This document shows, in pieces, positions 18,307 through 27,209 of a stretch of DNA of 45,200 nucleotides. Below the pieces are notes generated by a model, which saw only the letters and a program-made list of their open reading frames with translations, had not been told where the DNA came from and did not search any database. The position numbers were made by a program, and so were the translations under genes. Within the stretch, counting starts at the first letter, position 1. Each line of letters begins with the position of its first letter. The DNA is from SAR324 cluster bacterium (GTDB lineage Bacteria; SAR324; XYD2-FULL-50-16). The stretch spans positions 1-45,200 of the forward strand of contig NVSR01000114.1 in NCBI GenBank assembly GCA_002401295.1, read 5' to 3'.

Positions 18307-19185
18307 ATGCTTCCATTTACTAAGACTGAAATTCAAAAAAAGCAGTTTCTGCAAATGAAGCAATGCATGGAAGATATCTTCCCTCATTTGGATTCCGGCA
18401 AAGAATTATTCAGTACCTTTTTCCCCGGTGCGGAAATTGCCATCAATCATCATCGAGGGCGGCAAAAAGTTGAGGCGCAAGATGTTCTGGAGTATAAAAT
18501 TCATGAACTCAAGCAGTGGATCCATCAAGTTCTGGAGCAAGCCATTCAGGTTTCAGTGGCTCCTGAAAAGGAAATAATAGCGCCCAAGTCAATTCAGATG
18601 CCTTTCAGTATGGCAGAGAAGCTGATTCAAACGATTCTGAAGATTTTTACCTGCGGTCGAGATATTGCAGATCATGATTATTACTTCTTAGCGGATGTGA
18701 CAGGCGCACTGACGATGGAAGGGGGCATCGTCTTGAAGATTATTGATCAGACGCAATATGAGATTCGTAAATCTTTTTTTTCCATTCTTTTAGAGTATCT
18801 GGATGAACAGCAGTGTTTTCATTGTGCCATCTTATTGTACCAGGCTATTCGGGCAGATAAGCAGATTCATCCGGCGGAATTCAAATATATTGAAAATATT
18901 TCTCAATTGCTCAGGAATGATCAAGCTAAATTAGAGCAGGTTGAAGCAACTTGTCGTGATGAATTTTTTTTACCGCCCATCCAGCTCAATGAGGAACTGT
19001 CGATTTACCTTTTCCGCTATCTTATTGAAATCGTCATGTGTGATGAAGATTATAACCCCCAGGAGTCAGAATTTGTGAGGAGGGTAGCCTTACTCTTTGA
19101 TTTTGACAAACAGCGGCAAGATGAAGTGATTCAGCCCGTCGCCGCTACCCAAATGGTGAAAGCATCTTTATTTCCTAAAAACTGA
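18307..19185 (+). CDS. TerB-like alpha-helical protein, function uncertain
   Basis: The protein has 292 residues without signal peptide or membrane segment. The C-terminal half has two acidic helix-loop segments typical of TerB/DjlA-N folds: AIRADKQIHPAEFKYIENI and MCDEDYNPQESEFVRRVA. In these, Asp/Glu residues follow a small helix and are thought to bind metal. The N-terminal half (to about residue 140) matches no family I know. TerB-like domains occur in stress and membrane-associated proteins, so a precise role cannot be given. It sits between argH and lpxC on the same strand. Confidence 0.6.
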   Translation: MLPFTKTEIQKKQFLQMKQCMEDIFPHLDSGKELFSTFFPGAEIAINHHRGRQKVEAQDVLEYKIHELKQWIHQVLEQAIQVSVAPEKEIIAPKSIQMPFSMAEKLIQTILKIFTCGRDIADHDYYFLADVTGALTMEGGIVLKIIDQTQYEIRKSFFSILLEYLDEQQCFHCAILLYQAIRADKQIHPAEFKYIENISQLLRNDQAKLEQVEATCRDEFFLPPIQLNEELSIYLFRYLIEIVMCDEDYNPQESEFVRRVALLFDFDKQRQDEVIQPVAATQMVKASLFPKN

Positions 19186-19232
19186 GTTCCTGTTAGAAAT
19201 CTAGTTTTCATCTCACTCATTTACAACTTTCC

Positions 19233-20093
19233 ATGAATCAAACAACCATCAACGAGACTTGCCTGTTAAACGGCGGGGTGGGCTTGCATTCCGGGATCAA
19301 AAGCAACTTGTGTTTTCACCCGGCACCAGCAGACCATGGCATCGTTTTTTTACGTTCCGACAAGCAGATAGAAATCCCAGCCACTTATCGTTACGCAAAG
19401 CCCACTCCTTTGTGCACGACCCTTGAGCGAGAGGGAGTGATTGTAGAGACCATCGAACATTTGCTCTCGGTTTGTAATGGTATGGGGATCGATAACCTTT
19501 TAGTTGAGTTAGAAACGATAGAAATCCCTATTTTTGATGGTAGTGGCTACAACTTTTACAAGAAGTTAAGTCAAGCAGGGATTCGGCAATTGGCTCAACC
19601 CAAAAAAGTCATTCGTATTTTAGAGCCCATCACCTTTCAGCAAGGGGAGATCATGATCTATGTGACTCCTGCCACAGCTCCCAGTTTTACTTTTTCCATA
19701 GATTTCGATCATCCCCAGATTGGGCAGCAGGAGTTTAGTTTTAACCTGACGGAGAGTAATTATTCCGAGCAGATTGTACGAGCGAAAACCTTTTGCCTGG
19801 AAAAAGATATCCCTAAAATGAAGGAATTGGGCTTAGTGAAAGGGGGACGTGAAGACAATGCGATCATTTTGGATAAGCGGGGGCAGTTCAAGAACCTGGA
19901 CATTATGACTTGGTTGAATGAGCCCAACTTACACAAGATCCTCGATCAAGTGGGGGATTTTTACTTAGCTGATAATTACAGGATTATTGGAAATGTCTTC
20001 TCCCATAAGAGTGGACACTCATCCCATCTGGCTTTTATTCGCTACCTGATGGATGAGTGCCAAGACAAATATGAGGTTGTAGAACTTACTTGA
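19233..20093 (+). CDS. lpxC: UDP-3-O-acyl-N-acetylglucosamine deacetylase
   Basis: The protein has 286 residues. It performs the first committed step of lipid A synthesis, removing acetate from UDP-3-O-acyl-GlcNAc in the cytoplasm. Zinc ligands are His76 (TIEHLL), His234 and Asp238 (HKILDQVGD); Glu75 and His262 (SGHSSH) are the expected acid-base residues. The N-terminal GVGLHSG motif is present. It proves an outer membrane with lipopolysaccharide or a lipid A precursor. It stands alone, away from other lpx genes, and its last eight bases overlap the 3' end of the converging hemL. Confidence 0.96.
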   Translation: MNQTTINETCLLNGGVGLHSGIKSNLCFHPAPADHGIVFLRSDKQIEIPATYRYAKPTPLCTTLEREGVIVETIEHLLSVCNGMGIDNLLVELETIEIPIFDGSGYNFYKKLSQAGIRQLAQPKKVIRILEPITFQQGEIMIYVTPATAPSFTFSIDFDHPQIGQQEFSFNLTESNYSEQIVRAKTFCLEKDIPKMKELGLVKGGREDNAIILDKRGQFKNLDIMTWLNEPNLHKILDQVGDFYLADNYRIIGNVFSHKSGHSSHLAFIRYLMDECQDKYEVVELT

Positions 20094-21372
20094 TTTTGTC
20101 GATACTGGCTTTGAAAGCATCTCTGGTTTTGCTCAGATCATCTTCACTATGTGCGGCGGAGATGAAAGAGGACTCAAAAGCGGAAGGAGCCAGATAAACA
20201 CCATTGATCAACATCTGTTTGAAGAACTTAGCATAAAGCTTCGTATCACACTGGATAGCATCCTCATAGGAGTTGACATCCTGATCGATGAAGTAAAAGC
20301 CGAACATGCCTCCCACTTGTTGGAGACGATAAGGGATAGAAGCCTTCTCCAGAATATCCTTCATCTCATTAACCAACCAGACACAACTACTACCCAAATC
20401 TTCGTAGAATCCAGGCTTGTTGATTTCAGTCAAGGTAGCAATCCCCGCTGCCATGGCAATCGGGTTACCCGAGAGCGTTCCTGCTTGGTAGATATTTCCA
20501 GAGGGTGAAACTTTTTGCATAATATCCATGCGTCCACCATAAGCTCCCACAGGCATACCGCCACCAATGACTTTTCCTAAAGTCGTTAAATCAGGGATAA
20601 TATGATAGAGTTCCTGAGCTCCCCCTTTGGCAACGCGAAAACCAGTCATCACTTCATCAAATATCAGCACGATGCCTTCACGGTCACAAAGATCCCTCAG
20701 TCCTTCCAGGAAGCCTGGTTTGGGAGCGATGACACCCATATTACCAGCCACTGGTTCTATAATAATGGTGGCAATTTCATTGGGGTGTGTTTCAATCAGG
20801 GTTTGCACACTTTTGAGGTCATTATAGGTAGCTAAGAGAGTTTGCTCAGCAAAAGCCGCTGGTACACCGGGAGAATCAGGTTCTCCCAGGGTGAGGGCTC
20901 CGGAACCGGCTTTAACGAGCAGGTGATCCGCATGGCCATGATAACAGCCAATAAATTTGATAATCTTATCTCTGCCCGTATGACCGCGGGCCACTCGAAT
21001 CGCACTCATGGTGGCTTCAGTACCAGAGTTAACCATACGGACTAACTCAATACTGGGCATGATACTTTTGATCAATTCGGAGAGTTCGATTTCCGCTTCG
21101 ATCGGGGCACCAAAAGAAAGTCCATCATCCATAACGCTGTGCAGTTTTTTTAGAACAGCCGGATGAGCATGACCTAAAATCATGGGTCCCCAAGAACCTA
21201 CGTAATCAATATATTCATTACCATCTACATCAGTAATGCGACTGCCTTGAGCTTTTTTAATGAAGAGTGGATTCATCCCTACAGAACGAAAAGCACGTAC
21301 GGGACTGTTAACGCCACCAGGAATCGATTGTTGAGCCCGGCGAAATAATTCATTGGATTTGGATGTTTGCAT
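20086..21372 (-). CDS. hemL: Glutamate-1-semialdehyde 2,1-aminomutase
   Basis: The protein has 428 residues from the ATG at 21372, which has a GAGGGG ribosome binding site. It is a class III aminotransferase-fold PLP enzyme that converts glutamate-1-semialdehyde to 5-aminolevulinate in the C5 tetrapyrrole pathway. PLP-binding Lys267 lies in TTLGKVIGGGMPVGAYGG, and Asp239 is in FDEVMTGFR. The N-terminal SIPGGVNSPVRAF is the hallmark that separates HemL from other aminotransferases. The frame reaches 21405, but that extension is not conserved in the family. Confidence 0.97.
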   Translation of the reverse strand: MQTSKSNELFRRAQQSIPGGVNSPVRAFRSVGMNPLFIKKAQGSRITDVDGNEYIDYVGSWGPMILGHAHPAVLKKLHSVMDDGLSFGAPIEAEIELSELIKSIMPSIELVRMVNSGTEATMSAIRVARGHTGRDKIIKFIGCYHGHADHLLVKAGSGALTLGEPDSPGVPAAFAEQTLLATYNDLKSVQTLIETHPNEIATIIIEPVAGNMGVIAPKPGFLEGLRDLCDREGIVLIFDEVMTGFRVAKGGAQELYHIIPDLTTLGKVIGGGMPVGAYGGRMDIMQKVSPSGNIYQAGTLSGNPIAMAAGIATLTEINKPGFYEDLGSSCVWLVNEMKDILEKASIPYRLQQVGGMFGFYFIDQDVNSYEDAIQCDTKLYAKFFKQMLINGVYLAPSAFESSFISAAHSEDDLSKTRDAFKASIDKIK

Positions 21373-21499
21373 AACCCCTCTTGTGTGGATCAAATATGAG
21401 TACACCCCCTTAGCTTCAGCTAAAAGGGCAGGTAAAAATAAGCCTTTTATGAGAAAGCTCCGTCAGTAAGGAACCGGTAGGGCTCAGGAATTCGAACGA

Positions 21500-23011
21500 T
21501 TAAAAACTATAATTTAAGGCAGCACCAAAGAGAGACAAGTCCTGAGGATTTTCTATGGGTGGTACATTATCATTGCTTGAGTAGGCTTCCCCTGCCAGGA
21601 ATATCCCCCAAAAGGTATCAAAGGTAAAATTTTCCTTCATATACCAACGCATAGTGATATCGAGCTCTGAGCCAATGGCGTTAACTTTTTTTCCTGCCTG
21701 ATTATAAACCCCTTCTGTTTTACGGAAGCGATAATAGGCAAAGTCCACTCCAAAATCCTGATTGGTTGATCGATGAGAAAAACCTAAATTTTCATAGGAT
21801 AAGTTGGATATTGAGTGCCCATCACCAAGGTTATCTTTTCCATTAAAGTAAACCAAAGCTTTCCCATGCAGTCCCCGCTGCACCGCTAAATAGGCACTGG
21901 AGTCTTGTTCCCAAATATTGCTGTCCTTATTGGTTTGCTCTGTTCCCGAGGAGCGTAATGCTTTCACTTCCAATTTCCACTCAGGCAAATAGTGGTAGTC
22001 CATCTCTAAAAATAAGAGGCTGCCTGAGATACTAGTATTACTCAGGGCCTTAACATTGCCTAATTCCTGAGTTCCCGTGTGATAGTTGCGCTTCCCCGAT
22101 AAGAAAGAATAAACAAAGTTTAAGGTAAAATCATCATTATTCCAACCCACCTTGAGGCCAGCGTACTCCACACCGGAATTATCGAAATAGACAGCGGAAC
22201 CATTATCTTTGCTGTGATTCGTGGAGTTCTCACCAGTCCAGCCCCCGTAAGCCGCCAGTGGGATATCCTTGCCACGGTAAAAGGCCCGAAAAAGTTCCAC
22301 ATTTAAGGAATATTGTTGGCGAAATTTGCTGGGGCTCCATAGATCATCAATCAGTTGCCCTGATTCAAAGACAGGGTAATCTAATTGGACCCAATAGAGA
22401 GAATCATCCACACCATCGGCTAAGCGAACACCACCAATATAATAACACCAGGTTCCGATACGACATTCTTGACTGAACCCTGTCGCCGTGCCCTGGTAAA
22501 TGAAGCCTTGACGATCTGCAATATCTACATAGTGGCGCCCGATCTTTAAGGCAGCATTAGGATTATGGTTATACTCCAGGTAAGCTTCTTCAAACATCAC
22601 CGCCATCCCGGAATCACTGGAACTATCACTTTGATCACCTGGATTTTGACTGGAATAACCCCCTGTTCCTCTAGTAATATCGGTAAACTGATTTTCCAAA
22701 GTGATGTTGACGGAAGCATTGCTATTCACCATGGATCGCAGTTTTAATTGGATCTCCTGGCCCATGATCCCAGATTTGTCCCTTTTGGGCAGGAACTGCT
22801 CGGAGCGAAAGCCCCAAAAAGCCCGATAAGAACCGCTGATTTCTACTTTGTTCTCTGGCTCCAACTTCTCTTCTCGAATCGTATACTCTCCACGTTCGAT
22901 GGGTGTGTAGTTTTGTTGTGCGAAAACCGGTTCTGCGAAGCTCAACATCCCTAAAAATAAGAGGAGTGATTGAAAATATCGGGTTGCTATTGTTTGTTTG
23001 TTGAAATTCAT
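21500..23011 (-). CDS. Porin-like outer-membrane protein (alginate-export-type barrel)
   Basis: The protein has 503 residues from the ATG at 23011, which places a signal peptide ending in AEPVFAQQ near residue 34. The longer frame to 23149 would bury this signal. The mature part alternates in beta-barrel fashion with many aromatic residues and ends in ALNYSF, the terminal Phe needed for BAM recognition. Segments such as KIGRHYVDIADRQGFIY recall the alginate_exp barrel family. It probably transports or excretes a small solute or glycan. The substrate cannot be read, and no biosynthetic neighbours point to alginate. Confidence 0.72.
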   Translation of the reverse strand: MNFNKQTIATRYFQSLLLFLGMLSFAEPVFAQQNYTPIERGEYTIREEKLEPENKVEISGSYRAFWGFRSEQFLPKRDKSGIMGQEIQLKLRSMVNSNASVNITLENQFTDITRGTGGYSSQNPGDQSDSSSDSGMAVMFEEAYLEYNHNPNAALKIGRHYVDIADRQGFIYQGTATGFSQECRIGTWCYYIGGVRLADGVDDSLYWVQLDYPVFESGQLIDDLWSPSKFRQQYSLNVELFRAFYRGKDIPLAAYGGWTGENSTNHSKDNGSAVYFDNSGVEYAGLKVGWNNDDFTLNFVYSFLSGKRNYHTGTQELGNVKALSNTSISGSLLFLEMDYHYLPEWKLEVKALRSSGTEQTNKDSNIWEQDSSAYLAVQRGLHGKALVYFNGKDNLGDGHSISNLSYENLGFSHRSTNQDFGVDFAYYRFRKTEGVYNQAGKKVNAIGSELDITMRWYMKENFTFDTFWGIFLAGEAYSSNDNVPPIENPQDLSLFGAALNYSF

Positions 23012-23487
23012 GAGGTATTTGTTTTTTGTTGTCAATGGTTCCGCTATCTGCTTCCTCAGCCCGGAAGGAAGTATTGGAATACGGAAGTCCGATTGCTTGC
23101 ATTGAAGTAGGAAAAATAAACGAAAACACAGATTTCCTTCGGAATTCACTTGCAGAAGTAATTTTGGCTGTTACAAATAAAGACAAATAAAAACAAAGTT
23201 CTATTTACTTTAATACTGCCGCCGAAGTGGGATAACTCCTTGGACAAACTAGGGGCTTAAAACAAGAACCTGTCTACGGTGAATCGAATTGCTTTTAATT
23301 GCAAGTCTCTATTTAGACTAATTGAGCTCTCCACAATTTTTTGTTAAACTGAAAAGGAAAGAAAGGACACTAGAAGCTATATTTAAACAAACAGATCAAA
23401 TAAAATGGTATAGCTGTTGCTTTGGGGAACAGAGCTCAATTCGAGTTCCTAAGATTATCTTGCAAATCATCTTTCCGCCGATTGTAT
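23012..23487. other. Intergenic region between divergent porin and MBL-fold genes
   Basis: This stretch of 476 bases separates divergent genes, so promoters for both are expected here. It is A/T-rich with a short tandem repeat at 23173-23198. An open frame allows the plus-strand gene to start as early as 23422, but nothing there looks coding with confidence. Confidence 0.4.
23173..23198. repeat. Short 10-bp tandem repeat
   Basis: ACAAATAAAG is followed by ACAAATAAAA and then ACAAAG. It lies upstream of the porin-like gene and may only reflect local A/T richness. Confidence 0.5.
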
Positions 23488-24924
23488 ATGGAGCCTGCAC
23501 CTGCACTCATTACGGAATACCAGATAACAGAAGGAGCGACCCTTTACAGCTCTTCCTTAGGGAATATCTTGATTGGATGTCCACCCGAAATTTTAAAAAA
23601 GCTCTTAAGTCGCCACGCCCCCATGCCGGATACAGTGGTCATTCCCGGGACCTTACAAAAATTTTCCTCCTCTCAAGCCTGTCTGGAATTTCCCTTTTAT
23701 CACTTTTTATTCATTCAGCAGGGTTTGGCCAGGGGGAAAAAGTTCAAGGTTTTTGCGCAAAAAGATGTGTGTGAGAAATTGGCGGACATGTTGCGAGTCA
23801 CTTTATTGGGACCCGATTGGGATGAAGTATTACAGGTTGAACAGCGTTTGGGAATTCCTCAGAGATTAAACCTGAAAAAGGTGAAGCAAATTTTGGCAGA
23901 AGTGCGCTTTTTAGCGCTCAAAGCCCAAGATGGACACAGCTACCTTTGTGATGAGTTAGTTACATTTATTCCCTTGGCCATCGGAGAAACCCAGGTAGTT
24001 TATCCGGCTTTTGAAAAACACCCGGAAGTACAACTCAGCCGAACGGGATTGGATCAATTTACTCTGCGTTGCAACCGCGAGTTGACTTATCAACAAGAAA
24101 TCTCTTCAGCCCAAGTGCCAAGTTATGAAATCAAGGGGATTCAAGTCGAGTCTCTAGAAAGGGAGTCTCAAAAAATATTCACCCTACGCTGCTTGGGAGC
24201 AAGTGAAGGTTTTGATGCTTCTCAACCGGCTAATGGGTACTTGTTACGTTTTCAAGGCAAGTGGTTTTTATGGGATTGCCCTGCTTTTTTGAGGAGTCAC
24301 CTTCATGCCGTGGGCCTTGAGTTCAGTGACTTGGAGGGGATTTTTATTTCCCATGTACATGAGGATCACCTGGATATCATGCAAACTCTGGAGCCGGGGC
24401 ATCAGGTACCCATTTATACCTCACCGGAAATTTTCCATTGCATGTTACTGAAGCTAAGTGCCAATTTGAATTGTGATTACGATCAGGCCCGGGCATATTA
24501 TGATTTCCATCCCATTTATGCGGATGAACCCTTTGAACTGTTCGGTGCCCAGATTGAAGTCTTTTATTCATGCCATGCTATTCCGGCTTTGGGGTTGAAC
24601 CTACGTGTACCCAACTCGGAAGGGGAATCGAGATTATTTATTTCAGGGGATCATCTGGCCCAGCGAGTGATTCAGCAATTGGCGAAAGCTGGAGTCTACA
24701 GTCCCGAGCGCTTGCAGGAACTGGAGACTCGTTTGCCGCCCACAGAAAAATACAATTTGATTCTTGTGGATTCCGGGGCCGGAATGATTCACGGAGACCC
24801 CACTGATTATTTTAAAAACCCCAATCAAGTACTCTACATGCATACGGGAAAACCAATTCAAAACATCCCGGAACATCACGGAATTTTAAAGTCCGGGCAG
24901 TGCTACTTAATTCATCCTGGATAG
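23488..24924 (+). CDS. Metallo-beta-lactamase-fold protein with large extra N-terminal domain
   Basis: The protein has 478 residues. The C-terminal half holds an MBL domain with the metal motif HVHEDH at 289-294, a later His in YSCHAIPA and an Asp in FISGDH, so it should be an active two-metal hydrolase. The N-terminal 240 residues look like a second, motif-less copy of the same fold (TLYSSSLGNILIGCPPEIL, then MPDTVVIPGTLQKF in place of HxHxDH). This would resemble the duplicated plan of long tRNase Z, but it is a guess. The ATG at 23488 is chosen; 23422 is an alternative. It heads a plus-strand group that includes a cyclic-nucleotide-binding protein. Confidence 0.68.
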   Translation: MEPAPALITEYQITEGATLYSSSLGNILIGCPPEILKKLLSRHAPMPDTVVIPGTLQKFSSSQACLEFPFYHFLFIQQGLARGKKFKVFAQKDVCEKLADMLRVTLLGPDWDEVLQVEQRLGIPQRLNLKKVKQILAEVRFLALKAQDGHSYLCDELVTFIPLAIGETQVVYPAFEKHPEVQLSRTGLDQFTLRCNRELTYQQEISSAQVPSYEIKGIQVESLERESQKIFTLRCLGASEGFDASQPANGYLLRFQGKWFLWDCPAFLRSHLHAVGLEFSDLEGIFISHVHEDHLDIMQTLEPGHQVPIYTSPEIFHCMLLKLSANLNCDYDQARAYYDFHPIYADEPFELFGAQIEVFYSCHAIPALGLNLRVPNSEGESRLFISGDHLAQRVIQQLAKAGVYSPERLQELETRLPPTEKYNLILVDSGAGMIHGDPTDYFKNPNQVLYMHTGKPIQNIPEHHGILKSGQCYLIHPG

Positions 24925-24932
24925 GAGAACCC

Positions 24933-25385
24933 TTGTTACTTAGAATCTTTTTTTTGATGTGCCTGTTACCATTAGGCTTGGCGCAAGGTTCTCCCTTTCC
25001 CATCAAGGGGGAAATCTACGATGGGCAAAATCAACGTATTGGGACAGCCCATGTTTATCCAAGATATGTGGAAATCTACGATCAGTCGGACCAGCAGTTA
25101 GGGCGTGTCGGTATTCTGGTAGAGAATGGAATTGCCCGGTTATTTCTGGTACGTGGGGACAATCAAAGAAAAATCGCGGGCTACGCCAGTGGAGGTAAGA
25201 TTTTCAATAACGAAGATCAGTTAATGGGTACTTATTTTTGGACTCCCACTTACTCCTTCGTTTATCACCTGGATGGCAGTCGAGCGGGTCGAGTCAAATG
25301 CATTGCCTGGCCAAGGGTGTGTGCTGTAGGAGTAGGAGGTTACCTGTTGAAGCTTTTTGGAGCGAATGATGAAATCTCACCGTAA
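24933..25385 (+). CDS. Small secreted repeat protein, function unknown
   Basis: The protein has 150 residues. The start is TTG at 24933, preceded by AGGAG five bases upstream; the upstream ATG at 24900 would overlap the previous gene and lacks a site. A signal peptide (MLLRIFFLMCLLPLGLAQG) follows. The mature part is made of short beta repeats around Asp/Asn-x-x-x-x-x-Gly, as in YDGQNQRIGTA, YDQSDQQLGRV, FNNEDQLMGTY and YHLDGSRAGRV. This is like a small beta-propeller or solenoid. It overlaps the start of the Memo gene by 17 bases. Confidence 0.68.
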   Translation: MLLRIFFLMCLLPLGLAQGSPFPIKGEIYDGQNQRIGTAHVYPRYVEIYDQSDQQLGRVGILVENGIARLFLVRGDNQRKIAGYASGGKIFNNEDQLMGTYFWTPTYSFVYHLDGSRAGRVKCIAWPRVCAVGVGGYLLKLFGANDEISP

Positions 25386-26181
25386 GGCTGCTGTGGCCGG
25401 AAGTTTTTATTCTGCGGATCCGGAAATTTTACAGGCGGATATTTCCCAATACCTGGCCTTGTCCACACTGCAGGCCAAAGAACCTGTTAAATTTCTGATT
25501 GTGCCCCACGCGGGTTATATGTATTCCGGGAAAATTGCCGGTGAAGCCTTTGCAGAGGTGGTGAAGGGAAATTATCGGAGAGTGATACTCTTAGGACCTT
25601 CTCACCATTTTTATTTTGAGGGCATCGTGGAATCTGATGCCTCTTTTTGGGAGACACCTCTGGGTCCCGCTAGCATTGAGAGACTGGATCATCCCGAGGT
25701 AGACATCAGAAGGGATTTTCATGATCCCGAGCACAGCCTGGAAGTGGAAATTCCCTTTTTAAAATATCTTTTGCCCCATGTGACTTTTACCCCTTTATTA
25801 CTGGCCGGGCCCCATAGTCAGGCAGCAGTGATAGCAGACTTATTACTCCAATATAATCGTGATGATACGCTTTGGGTGATCAGTTCCGACTTCAGCCATG
25901 TGGGCCCTGCTTTTGGTTATTTACCCTCTCAGGCGGGTTATGAGTCGGGCGTTGAGCTGGATCACAAAGCCTCACAAGTGATTGAGCAGGGGAAAGTCAA
26001 AAGCTTTTCCTCCTTTTTAGAACAAACCCAAGCCACGATCTGCGGTGCTTTACCCATTTTGGTGGCCATGCATATGCGAAAAGAATTAGGTTGCCCTCAT
26101 TTTCAGTTAAAAAACTATGACTGTTCCGGGCGGCAGACCGGGCATCATAACTCTGTCGGTTATGCCGCATTATTTTGTTAA
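25369..26181 (+). CDS. Memo-family protein (AmmeMemoRadiSam system protein B)
   Basis: The protein has 270 residues. Conserved Memo blocks are all present: AAVAGSFYSADPE at the N-terminus, VPHAGYMYSGKIAGEAF, LLGPSHHFYFEG, HSLEVEIPFLKYL, and ISSDFSHVG. The fold resembles extradiol dioxygenases, with His residues in PHAGY, SHHF and SDFSHVG placed to bind a metal. Bacterial members often accompany AMMECR1 and a radical SAM enzyme in an uncharacterised modification system, but neither is next to this gene. Two ATGs (25366, 25369) are possible; spacing to GGAG favours the second. Confidence 0.88.
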   Translation: MKSHRKAAVAGSFYSADPEILQADISQYLALSTLQAKEPVKFLIVPHAGYMYSGKIAGEAFAEVVKGNYRRVILLGPSHHFYFEGIVESDASFWETPLGPASIERLDHPEVDIRRDFHDPEHSLEVEIPFLKYLLPHVTFTPLLLAGPHSQAAVIADLLLQYNRDDTLWVISSDFSHVGPAFGYLPSQAGYESGVELDHKASQVIEQGKVKSFSSFLEQTQATICGALPILVAMHMRKELGCPHFQLKNYDCSGRQTGHHNSVGYAALFC

Positions 26182-26199
26182 ACTCTTAATCATTCAAGA

Positions 26200-26703
26200 A
26201 TGGCTCCAGAAAATTTTGCTCATCGACTCAAAGATTTTTCTTTATTTAAGGATTTTTCTCATAGAGATAAAGAGATAGCAGTCATAGCTTCCATTATGGA
26301 ACCGCGCCATTATAAGAAGGGGGCCTATATTTTCCGTCAAGGGGACCAAGGGAAGGAACTTTTTATTTTGACTTCCGGATCAGTGAGAGTGTGCAAAAAT
26401 ACCACACAAAATGAAGAATATACCATTGTTGATTTGAAGTCCGAGTGGAATGTTTTTTTCGGGGAAATTGCCTTGATGGACAATGATGAACGCTCCGCAA
26501 GCATTAAAGTCCTGGAAGATTGCCAGGTTTTAGTCATGAATCGGGATCAATTCAATGAATTAGGACGAGATTACCCCGAAATTTGTCTGCATGTAACCCG
26601 AGTCATTGTTAAAATTATTTGTGGGCGTTTGCGCAGTATGAACGATGATGTGATTTTACTCTTTGATGCCTTAGTGAATGAGATCCAATCGACTCAGTTA
26701 TAA
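26200..26703 (+). CDS. Cyclic-nucleotide-binding domain protein without DNA-binding domain
   Basis: The protein has 167 residues and is made almost only of a CRP-type cNMP-binding beta roll. It has YIFRQGDQGKELFILTSGSVRV, then the phosphate-binding cassette FFGEIALMDNDERSASIKV, in which Glu and Arg contact the ribose and phosphate. After the roll there is only a helix (IVKIICGRLRSMNDDVI) and no helix-turn-helix. It therefore probably regulates a partner protein rather than DNA. It follows the Memo gene by 18 bases in the same group as the MBL-fold protein. Confidence 0.85.
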   Translation: MAPENFAHRLKDFSLFKDFSHRDKEIAVIASIMEPRHYKKGAYIFRQGDQGKELFILTSGSVRVCKNTTQNEEYTIVDLKSEWNVFFGEIALMDNDERSASIKVLEDCQVLVMNRDQFNELGRDYPEICLHVTRVIVKIICGRLRSMNDDVILLFDALVNEIQSTQL

Positions 26704-26816
26704 AAAAAATAGATGATTGCTTTCAACTGGGAGCTTTGAGGGAGATATGATAATTTGGTATTGCTAGGAACGTGAGGAATTACTGTAGATCAACAACGAA
26801 TAAGCATGAGGAAGTG

Positions 26817-27053
26817 ATGTTTCTAAAGTTAAAAAATTCAGGAGCTCTCGTGGATGTTCTCGATGCCAGTGAAATGGCAGACCCTTACCACGGAACCTTA
26901 CTGGGCTGCTTGCAACAAGGGGAAGACCTGCCCGATCCGGAACCTTTTAAAAAGGCCGATCTTTGTTTTTTATCTGGTGAGCCTTTACCCAGCTGTTGGG
27001 TTGATGCCCATTATCGTGATAAGGAGGTCTTTCAGCGTCTCTCTCATCGATAA
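26817..27053 (+). CDS. Small protein of unknown function
   Basis: The protein has 78 residues. The ATG at 26817 has a GAGGAAG ribosome binding site; the frame is open back to 26772. The sequence is acidic with three cysteines (LLGCLQQG, ADLCFLSGE, LPSCWVDAHYRD) and has no signal peptide. The compact, motif-like C-terminal half suggests a true conserved gene, perhaps metal binding, but I do not recognise it. Confidence 0.6.
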   Translation: MFLKLKNSGALVDVLDASEMADPYHGTLLGCLQQGEDLPDPEPFKKADLCFLSGEPLPSCWVDAHYRDKEVFQRLSHR

Positions 27054-27072
27054 ATCAGCCGACTATCCCAGG

Positions 27073-27091
27073 ACTGATCCCTGGGATCAGT
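27073..27091. repeat. Perfect 19-base palindrome between the small gene and fliL
   Basis: ACTGATCCC and GGGATCAGT flank a single central base. It begins 20 bases after the stop at 27053 and lies 119 bases before fliL. No T-run follows, so it could be a regulator-binding site for fliL or a weak terminator hairpin. Confidence 0.55.
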
Positions 27092-27209
27092 TGGTATTGT
27101 GGACTATCACATGTGATTTCTGACTGCATAGGGATAACTTCTTGCATCACGCAACTCTCCGGATCAAAGTGATTGAATATTGAGATTTTAGGTAAGAAGA
27201 GAGCAGTTC

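Noticed and set aside
22722..23186. 154-codon minus-strand frame across the porin start
   Set aside because: It is in another frame of the porin gene, whose signal peptide and barrel pattern are convincing.
23322..23774. 150-codon plus-strand frame overlapping the MBL-fold gene
   Set aside because: It lies in another frame of the better supported MBL gene and its sequence has no protein-like pattern.
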